Source: Bacteroidaceae bacterium (GTDB lineage Bacteria > Bacteroidota > Bacteroidia > Bacteroidales > Bacteroidaceae). From it: 36,062 nt of DNA. Shown here in pieces: positions 30,519 through 36,062 of this stretch. Each line of letters starts with the position of its first letter. The stretch's first letter is position 1. The stretch lies in NCBI GenBank assembly GCA_024682035.1, contig JAIKZS010000076.1, positions 1-36,062 of the forward strand, in the 5' to 3' direction. Made by a program: the position numbers and the translations under genes. The notes under the pieces are model-generated. The model had not been told where the DNA came from, ran no database searches, and was given only the letters and a program-made list of their open reading frames with translations.

Positions 30519-31877
30519 ATGAAACAAATCCCAGATCAAAGTTTTTGGAAACTTTGGAACATTAGTTTTGGATTCTTTGGCGTACAAATTGCCTATGCTT
30601 TACAAAGCGCCAACATCAGTCGCATTTTCTCTACTTTAGGTGCCGACCCTCATAACCTAAGCTATTTCTGGATTTTACCACCTTTGGCAGGTATCATCGT
30701 ACAACCTTTAGTAGGAGCATGGAGTGATCGCACCTGGACCCGCTGGGGCCGACGCATTCCTTATTTATTCATTGGCTCATTGGTAGCAGTCATCGTCATG
30801 TGCCTATTGCCCAACGCTGGTAGCTTCGGCATGGCTGTCAGCACGGCCATGATATTTGGTTTGTTCTCGCTCATGTTTCTCGACACCAGCATCAATATGG
30901 CCATGCAGCCTTTTAAGATGATGGTGGGTGATATGGTAAACAACAAACAGAAAGGTTTGGCTTACTCCATTCAGAGTTTTCTTTGCAATGCTGGTAGTTT
31001 GGTAGGCTATCTGTTCCCTTATATTTTCGCGTGGATTGGTATTCAAAACACGGCTGCTCAGGGTGTGATTCCTGATTCTGTTATCTATTCATTCTACATC
31101 GGTGCAGCCATATTGATTCTTTGTGTAATTTACACCACTGCCAAGGTAAAAGAATTCCCTCCAAAAGAATATGCAGAATATCATGGCATTACAGAAGAGT
31201 CTAAGCAGGAAAAAACCAATATGCTTAAATTATTGATCAAGGCTCCTAAGGCATTTTGGACAGTAGGTCTGGTACAATTCTTCTGTTGGTTTGCCTTTAT
31301 GTTCATGTGGACCTATACCAACGGTAGTATAGCAGCCAATGTATTTGACGCTCCTACTGTAAGCAGTGTAGTTGATGGTGTTCAAAAATTAGTACTTGAC
31401 ACTACCAGTCCTCAATACCAAGAAGCGGCTAACTGGGTAGGTGTCATCTTTGCCGTACAAGCCATCGGTTCTGTTCTTTGGGCAGTGGTCATTCCATTGT
31501 TTAAGAACCGTAAGCTGGTTTACTCCTTGAGTCTGGTACTGGGTGGCATTGGTTTCATTTCCATCTACTTCGTTCACGACCCCTACATGCTGTTCGTAAG
31601 CTTCCTGCTCATAGGATGCGCTTGGGCTGCCATGCTGGCTTTGCCTTTTACGATTCTAACGAATGCCCTCACAGGTGGTCACATGGGCACCTATTTAGGT
31701 CTATTCAACGGCACCATCTGCGTACCTCAGATTGTAGCTGCTGCACTGGGTGGCACCATTTTGAGCATCATGACACCCACCGGTGGTTTGTCACCAGAAA
31801 TCAACATGATGGTCATTGCAGGTATCATGCTCATCCTTGGTGCTTGTGCAGTATTCATCATTAAAGAAAAAGAATAA
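30519..31877 (+). CDS. SLC45-type MFS sugar transporter
   Basis: A 452-residue inner-membrane transporter with about twelve helices, similar to the GPH/SLC45 group of proton-coupled sugar (disaccharide) symporters. Seen: an N-terminal FWKLWNISFGFFGVQIAYAL, the MFS loop motif GAWSDRTWTRWGRRIPYLF between helices 2 and 3, and KMMVGDMVNNKQKGLAYSIQ. A large central cytoplasmic loop follows (KVKEFPPKEYAEYHGITEESKQEK), then FCWFAFMFMWTYTNGSIAANVF and GGHMGTYLGLFNGTICVPQIVAA. The substrate is not evident; maltose or sucrose-like sugars are usual in the family. It is paired head-to-head with the NagX-like gene and ends in a terminator. Confidence 0.9.
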   Translation: MKQIPDQSFWKLWNISFGFFGVQIAYALQSANISRIFSTLGADPHNLSYFWILPPLAGIIVQPLVGAWSDRTWTRWGRRIPYLFIGSLVAVIVMCLLPNAGSFGMAVSTAMIFGLFSLMFLDTSINMAMQPFKMMVGDMVNNKQKGLAYSIQSFLCNAGSLVGYLFPYIFAWIGIQNTAAQGVIPDSVIYSFYIGAAILILCVIYTTAKVKEFPPKEYAEYHGITEESKQEKTNMLKLLIKAPKAFWTVGLVQFFCWFAFMFMWTYTNGSIAANVFDAPTVSSVVDGVQKLVLDTTSPQYQEAANWVGVIFAVQAIGSVLWAVVIPLFKNRKLVYSLSLVLGGIGFISIYFVHDPYMLFVSFLLIGCAWAAMLALPFTILTNALTGGHMGTYLGLFNGTICVPQIVAAALGGTILSIMTPTGGLSPEINMMVIAGIMLILGACAVFIIKEKE

Positions 31878-31901
31878 TCACTCAAGGTGATACAAAAATG
31901 A

Positions 31902-31934
31902 GAGGGGTAAGCTCTTGGCCTGCCCCCTTTTTTT
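31902..31934 (+). terminator. Terminator of the SLC45-like gene
   Basis: Imperfect stem GGGGTAAGC (31904-31912) with GCCTGCCCC (31918-31926), then a run of seven T. The ridA gene converges 20 bp beyond. Confidence 0.78.
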
Positions 31935-31953
31935 ATCACCTGCAGAATGACAT

Positions 31954-32331
31954 TCATTTCACGGCAATGCACTCTATTTCAACCATAGCGCCCTTGGGTA
32001 AATCTTTCACTGCTACAGCCGAGCGAGCAGGATAAGGTGCCTGGAAGAAAGAGGCATATACTTCATTCATAGCGGCAAAATCGCTCATGTTTGCCAAGAA
32101 AACAGTAGTCTTTACAACATTAGCCAAACTCAATCCTGCTGATTCCAATATGGCGATGGCATTGAGGATAGACTGCCGTGTTTGTTCTTTGATACCTCCT
32201 TCGGGGAATTGTCCTGTAGCAGGATCAATGGGTAACTGACCTGAAGCGAACACAAATCCGTTTGCTTCGATAGCCTGACTGTAAGGTCCAATTGCGGCAG
32301 GAGCCTTTTCCGTACTAATTGCTTGTTTCAT
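31954..32331 (-). CDS. ridA: RidA family enamine/imine deaminase
   Basis: A 125-residue protein (127 if the ATG at 32337 is used; both are plausible) of the RidA/YjgF/UK114 family. RidA hydrolyses reactive 2-aminoacrylate and related imines formed by serine/threonine dehydratases, protecting PLP enzymes including those for branched-chain amino acids. Motifs: AAIGPYSQAIEANGFVFASGQLPIDPATG, IKEQTRQSILNAIAILE, VVKTTVFLANMSDFAAMNEVY, and the catalytic-arginine region YPARSAVAVKDLPKGAMVEIECIAV. It trimerises in characterised cases. The leader RNA is fairly long (about 65-70 nt) and contains a small hairpin. Confidence 0.94.
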   Translation of the reverse strand: MKQAISTEKAPAAIGPYSQAIEANGFVFASGQLPIDPATGQFPEGGIKEQTRQSILNAIAILESAGLSLANVVKTTVFLANMSDFAAMNEVYASFFQAPYPARSAVAVKDLPKGAMVEIECIAVK

Positions 32332-32405
32332 AATCATCTTATTTTAATAGTATAAATTCAATAATGTTGCCAAACACAACGGCAAACTGCCGTCTGCTTT
32401 CCGTA

Positions 32406-32436
32406 CAAAAGTAGATAATCCACCACACTTCTCCAA
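32406..32436 (-). promoter_or_regulatory. Promoter of ridA
   Basis: Minus-strand TTG (32434-32436), 20 bp spacer, -7 TACTTTTG (32406-32413) followed by TA. It lies well upstream of the start codon. Confidence 0.55.
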
Positions 32437-32452
32437 CAAATAGTCCCAATTC

Positions 32453-32484
32453 TTCGGTAATCTCAAAAAAATATGCTAATTTTG
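32453..32484 (+). promoter_or_regulatory. Promoter of hpt-adk-obgE
   Basis: TTCG (32453-32456), 20 bp spacer, -7 TAATTTTG (32477-32484), 22 nt before the hpt ATG. Confidence 0.6.
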
Positions 32485-32506
32485 TCCATTCAAAAATCTA
32501 CTATCT

Positions 32507-33043
32507 ATGGAAAAGATTCATGTAAAAGACAAAGATTTCACCATCTCCATAAGAAATGAGGAGATAATGAAACATGTGGAAGAAATAGCCAAGAGGATTA
32601 ACCACGACTTTGCTGACAAAGATCCCTTGTTTATAAGTCTGCTGAACGGTTCGTTTATGTTTACAGCCGATTTGATGAAGCTTATTAACTTCTCTTGCGA
32701 GGTGCAATTTGTAAAATACGCATCGTATGAAGGCATGAATACCACAGGTGAAGTGAAGGAAATGATTGGTTTGAAAGGCGACATCAGTGGCAGAATAGTG
32801 ATAATTTTGGAAGATATTGTTGATACGGGCATCACGATGAAACACATGGTGGAAACCCTTAAAGCTAAAAATCCTAAAGAGATACACATCTGCACATTTT
32901 TTGCCAAGCCTGAAAACCTGCAGGTAGATTTGGATTTGGATTATGTGGCCATGAACATTCCAAATGATTTCATTGTGGGCTACGGATTGGATTATGATGG
33001 CTATGGAAGGAATTATGCTGACATCTACACGGTAGTTAAATGA
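32507..33043 (+). CDS. hpt: Hypoxanthine phosphoribosyltransferase
   Basis: A 178-residue purine salvage enzyme transferring phosphoribose from PRPP to hypoxanthine or guanine. Motifs: FISLLNGSFMFTADLMKLI (the PPi loop region), VKYASYEGM, and the PRPP-binding acidic stretch GRIVIILEDIVDTGITMKHMVE. The C-terminal purine-binding part VAMNIPNDFIVGYGLDYDGYGRN is characteristic. First gene of a nucleotide/GTPase cluster with adk 48 bp downstream. Confidence 0.96.
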   Translation: MEKIHVKDKDFTISIRNEEIMKHVEEIAKRINHDFADKDPLFISLLNGSFMFTADLMKLINFSCEVQFVKYASYEGMNTTGEVKEMIGLKGDISGRIVIILEDIVDTGITMKHMVETLKAKNPKEIHICTFFAKPENLQVDLDLDYVAMNIPNDFIVGYGLDYDGYGRNYADIYTVVK

Positions 33044-33091
33044 TGCCGCATGAGGAATTGAGAATCGAAGGATAAATTAATTATAAATAAT

Positions 33092-33664
33092 ATGTTGAAT
33101 ATTGTTATTTTTGGTGCTCCCGGCTCAGGCAAGGGAACACAGAGTGAGAAGATTGTCGAGAAGTATGGTATCAACCATATCTCAACGGGTGATGTATTAC
33201 GTGCCGAGATTAAGAATGGTACAGAACTGGGTAAGACTGCCAAGGGTTATATTGACCAAGGTCAGTTGATTCCTGATTCATTGATGGTAGATATTCTGGC
33301 TGCTAAGTTTGACAGCTTTGAAAATAGCAAAGGAGTGATCTTCGATGGTTTCCCACGCACCATTCCTCAGGCAGAGGCCCTGAAGCAGATGCTGAAGGAA
33401 CGTGGTCAGGAAGTAAGCATCATGCTCGACCTGGAAGTACCTGAAGATGAATTGATGGATCGTCTGATCAAACGCGGACAGATGAGTGGTCGTGCTGACG
33501 ACAACGAAGAAACCATCAAGAAGCGTCTGGTGGTGTATCATTCACAAACCTCTCCTTTGATTGATTGGTATAAGCAGGATGGCAAATACCAGCACATCAA
33601 TGGTTTGGGTGAGCTCGACAGAATCTTTGCAGATATCTGCAAAGCCATCGATGCTGTGAAATAA
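33092..33664 (+). CDS. adk: Adenylate kinase (short form)
   Basis: Interconverts AMP and ATP with 2 ADP. The 190 residues represent the short LID form, without the cysteine-rich zinc-binding lid. The P-loop is FGAPGSGKGTQSEKIVEKYG, the AMP-binding helix is HISTGDVLRAEI, GVIFDGFPRTIPQAEAL is the adenylate kinase signature, and the short lid is KRGQMSGRADDNEETIKKRL. The intergenic gap before it has no recognisable promoter, so it is probably in the hpt transcript. obgE begins 37 bp after it. Confidence 0.97.
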   Translation: MLNIVIFGAPGSGKGTQSEKIVEKYGINHISTGDVLRAEIKNGTELGKTAKGYIDQGQLIPDSLMVDILAAKFDSFENSKGVIFDGFPRTIPQAEALKQMLKERGQEVSIMLDLEVPEDELMDRLIKRGQMSGRADDNEETIKKRLVVYHSQTSPLIDWYKQDGKYQHINGLGELDRIFADICKAIDAVK

Positions 33665-33701
33665 TTGACTTTGTCTTTATCAAATAAAAAAAGGTATTAT
33701 T

Positions 33702-34865
33702 GTGGCTGATTCAAATTTCGTTGACTATGTAAAGATCTATTGCCGTTCTGGAAAGGGCGGCAAAGGCTCTACGCACATGCGTCGTGTAAAATATATTCCC
33801 AAGGGAGGCCCTGATGGAGGTGATGGCGGACGTGGAGGCAGCGTTATTTTACGAGGCAACCGCAATTACTGGACATTGCTACACTTGAAATATAACCGTC
33901 ATGTGATAGCAGGCAATGGTGAGCATGGCTCACGCAACAAATCTACGGGCAAAGCTGGCGAGGATAAATACATTGAAGTTCCTTGCGGCACCGTGGTGTA
34001 TAATGCCGAAACGGGAGATTATGTTTGCGACGTAACTGACGATGGTCAGGAGGTTGTACTGCTCAAAGGTGGCAAAGGTGGTTTGGGTAACTGGCATTTT
34101 GCAACCGCCACCCGTCAGGCTCCAGATTATGCCCAACCGGGTGAACCCGAACAGGAAATGACGGTTATCATGGAACTGAAGCTCTTAGCTGATGTAGGAC
34201 TGGTAGGGTTACCCAATGCAGGCAAATCAACTTTATTGTCGGTTGTTTCTGCTGCAAAACCCAAGATTGCCAACTACCCTTTTACGACCTTGGTGCCCAA
34301 TATCGGGATTGTTCCCTATCGCAACAACCAATCGTTTGTGATGGCAGATATTCCTGGCATCATAGAGGGGGCCAGCGAAGGCAAAGGCTTGGGATTCCGT
34401 TTCCTGAGGCACATTGAGCGCAATTCTTTGCTGCTGTTCATGGTGCCTGCTGACGCAGACGATGTCAAGAAGGAATTCGAACTACTGCTGAATGAGCTCA
34501 TCCATTTCAATCCTGAATTAGCAGACAAGCAACGGGTATTGGCTATCACCAAATGTGATATGCTGGACGAGGAGCTCATGCAGGAGATGGAAAAAACATT
34601 GCCAGAAGGTGTTCCTCATGTATTTATCTCATCCATCACCGGCTTAGGCATCCAACAGCTGAAAGATTTACTTTGGAGCGAACTGCAGAAAGAAGTGCCT
34701 ATGACCAACGAATCGTTGGTACATCGCCCGAAGGAGATCACCTATCTGCAACAGGAAATGGAAGAAGAAGGTGAAGATGAAGATATTACGCCTACCACTA
34801 TCTTCATGGATGAAGAGGAAGAAGATTGGCATGATTTCTACGACGAAGACGAAGAGGCGAATTAA
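33702..34865 (+). CDS. obgE: Obg family ribosome-associated GTPase
   Basis: 387 residues. The glycine-rich Obg fold covers about 1-155 ([53 protein letters not shown]). The G domain covers about 157-330, with [12 protein letters not shown] (G1), FTTLVPNIG (G2), [11 protein letters not shown] (G3), ITKCDML (G4) and [10 protein letters not shown] (G5). Obg proteins act in large ribosomal subunit assembly and stress responses. Start is GTG at 33702 (no ATG nearby, and the family N-terminus begins there). The tail is highly acidic ([25 protein letters not shown]) and replaces the OCT domain found in some Gram-positive homologues. Confidence 0.96.
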   Translation: MADSNFVDYVKIYCRSGKGGKGSTHMRRVKYIPKGGPDGGDGGRGGSVILRGNRNYWTLLHLKYNRHVIAGNGEHGSRNKSTGKAGEDKYIEVPCGTVVYNAETGDYVCDVTDDGQEVVLLKGGKGGLGNWHFATATRQAPDYAQPGEPEQEMTVIMELKLLADVGLVGLPNAGKSTLLSVVSAAKPKIANYPFTTLVPNIGIVPYRNNQSFVMADIPGIIEGASEGKGLGFRFLRHIERNSLLLFMVPADADDVKKEFELLLNELIHFNPELADKQRVLAITKCDMLDEELMQEMEKTLPEGVPHVFISSITGLGIQQLKDLLWSELQKEVPMTNESLVHRPKEITYLQQEMEEEGEDEDITPTTIFMDEEEEDWHDFYDEDEEAN

Positions 34866-34943
34866 GTTTCTTTGTTAAGCAAAATCAGAAGACAGATTGC
34901 GAGGATGCATACTGACATCTATCAGTGAAAAGAGAGCAGAATC

Positions 34944-36062
34944 TTATATTATTCTAAATTCTTCTGGTACATAACTGCTTCTAATCCGCCACTCCTGCGG
35001 ATAAAGATTATTAGCCCTATTCCCCAAATTCTTGACAAAGCCTATAGGTTGCTGCCTATAGGTTAGCAAGACATACCCTTTGGCGGTTGTTGGCGATAAA
35101 ACGACGGCATCTTTTCGAAGATAAGCTATTGCCTGTGCATAGCTCACCTCCTGCTGGGCGAAAGCATCTTGATTCAAGGATATGTTCATGGCCAACGGAT
35201 GAGCAGGCACTGCATCCCTCCCCTTCAATGTGGCTACTTGAATACCTGCCTCCAGTATTTTCCACCCCTGTTTCTTGCCCCAAAAATAGAAAGAAGCCAG
35301 TTGGGCTGGCAAAGCTCTCACCTCCTCTTCATTCACTTCCCAATAATAGTCATCGGAATGCTGCACCCACTGACGGGTAGTCTGCAAGATTTCCTTCACA
35401 GGCAAAGCCGAATGTTTCTTGTCTTTTTTCTTCAAACCCCTCTCTAAAACAGCCGCATCTGTCAGATGCATCGGCTGAAAACCTATCTCTTCATTCTTGC
35501 GCAAAAGCGCCATAAAGAATCCTTCGCCTTTCACGCGATGGGGGAAGAAATGGCAAACCGGGAAGTCCTCACCTATCAGGTTGCCCACCACACCTTCTCC
35601 GGGTATGGATAATGGTAATGCCTGTGCTCCTAACTCACGCATGATCCATGCCACATTGCGCTCATTTTCTTCCACATTATAGGTGCAAGTGCTATAAACC
35701 AAATATCCTCCAGGTTTCAAAGCACTCCATATATTATTAATAATGTGTCGCTGGCGCTCGGCACACTTCGTCACATTTTCAAGACTCCAATTCGCTATCG
35801 CTTCATCGTCCTTGCGAAACATGCCCTCGCCCGAACAGGGCACATCGGCCACAATCAAATCAAAGGCATTCTCACAATCAGCAAAATCTTCTGAGGCATT
35901 ATTGGTAACCATTACATGGGAATGGCCCCACTTCACCATGTTTTCTGCCAGTACTTGGGCTCGGTTACGCAAAATTTCGTTGCAAATCAATATACTGTCT
36001 TTATGCAGACAGGCTCGGAGTAAAGTGGATTTACCACCAGGGGCAGCACAAAGGTCCAGCAC
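34944..36062 (-). CDS. rsmF: RsmF/NOL1-type rRNA cytosine-C5 methyltransferase (N-terminus cut by window edge)
   Basis: The frame is open to the window edge, and the first visible residues (VLDLCAAPGGKST) are SAM motif I, so the real start and the N-terminal RNA-binding part lie beyond 36062. About 373 residues are visible. Motif IV is IVADVPCSGEGMFRKD with one catalytic cysteine, and motif VI is LVYSTCTYNVEENE with the second, the pair used by m5C RNA methyltransferases. The C-terminal extension (about 240-372), ending GYVLLTYRQQPIGFVKNLGNRANNLYPQEW, is of the RsmF/YebU type rather than RsmB, so 16S rRNA is the likely target. It converges on obgE with 78 bp between stops and no clear terminator. 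Confidence 0.9.
   Translation of the reverse strand: MLDLCAAPGGKSTLLRACLHKDSILICNEILRNRAQVLAENMVKWGHSHVMVTNNASEDFADCENAFDLIVADVPCSGEGMFRKDDEAIANWSLENVTKCAERQRHIINNIWSALKPGGYLVYSTCTYNVEENERNVAWIMRELGAQALPLSIPGEGVVGNLIGEDFPVCHFFPHRVKGEGFFMALLRKNEEIGFQPMHLTDAAVLERGLKKKDKKHSALPVKEILQTTRQWVQHSDDYYWEVNEEEVRALPAQLASFYFWGKKQGWKILEAGIQVATLKGRDAVPAHPLAMNISLNQDAFAQQEVSYAQAIAYLRKDAVVLSPTTAKGYVLLTYRQQPIGFVKNLGNRANNLYPQEWRIRSSYVPEEFRII

Noticed and set aside
32380..32392. Small hairpin CGGCA-AAC-TGCCG in the ridA leader
   Set aside because: A 5 bp stem with a 3 nt loop and no riboswitch-like conserved core. Mentioned under ridA but not annotated.
34911..34927. Small hairpin ACTGA-CATCTA-TCAGT between obgE and rsmF
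   Set aside because: Only 5 bp and without a T-tract. Not enough to call a terminator.
1..36062. Mobile elements, CRISPR arrays, defence islands, rRNA, integration sites near the tRNA
   Set aside because: No transposase, integrase, direct-repeat array, rRNA sequence or att-like repeat of the tRNA-Ser 3' end was seen. Composition looks even throughout.

Overview
The window is a compact, gene-dense stretch of a Bacteroidota chromosome, most likely order Bacteroidales (Bacteroides/Prevotella-like). This rests on three things: promoters of the Bacteroidota type (-33 TTTG, -7 TAnnTTTG) in front of most transcription units; family-typical gene sets (cmk-ispH-pfkA, exbB-X-exbD-exbD with tonB, ilvD-ilvB-ilvN-acyl-ACP thioesterase-ilvC, kdsC-maf); and few Shine-Dalgarno sequences. 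I see no phage, insertion sequence, CRISPR array, integrase or toxin-antitoxin pair, and no intergenic stretch longer than 300 bp without a gene. The content is mainly housekeeping, and no new multi-gene defence or mobile system is evident.

Layout. 1-108: tail of an unidentified gene. 176-1464: thyA-folA (dTMP and tetrahydrofolate). 1465-3306: an Lrp/AsnC regulator divergent from a secreted M64 metallopeptidase. 3361-8568 (minus strand): tonB, then ispA-tatD, tRNA-Ser(GGA), then the ExbB/ExbD proton motor operon with an unknown four-helix membrane protein. 8720-13199 (plus): cmk-ispH, then pfkA and a UPF1-like helicase. 13264-14895 (minus): a carboxylesterase lipoprotein. 15053-20927 (minus): a five-gene branched-chain amino acid operon with an embedded acyl-ACP thioesterase. 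21066-25367 (plus): nth, pgk and a large TPR protein. 25372-26542 (minus): kdsC-maf. 26594-27598 (plus): a FemAB/GNAT-like transferase. 27609-29177 (minus): prfC. 29314-31877: a NagX-like membrane acyltransferase divergent from an SLC45-type sugar transporter. 31954-34865: ridA divergent from hpt-adk-obgE. 34944-36062: a truncated RsmF-type rRNA methyltransferase.

How the genes work together. TonB/ExbB/ExbD would energise the outer-membrane TonB-dependent receptors on which Bacteroidota rely. The ilv genes make valine/isoleucine precursors, and the thioesterase links that operon to acyl chains. pfkA and pgk are glycolytic. ispH and ispA are late isoprenoid steps. kdsC supplies Kdo for lipopolysaccharide.

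The most interesting signal is regulatory rather than genic. Three divergent gene pairs share an inverted promoter arrangement, CAAAnnTA-N12/13-TAnnTTTG, in which the two -7 elements face outward 12-13 bp apart. In one pair (lrp/M64) each -33 element abuts the other promoter's -7. Other points are a probable leaderless gene at 26594, an extended -7 consensus ending in GYA, a ketol-acid reductoisomerase that resembles the fungal enzyme, and the unknown protein inside the Ton motor operon.
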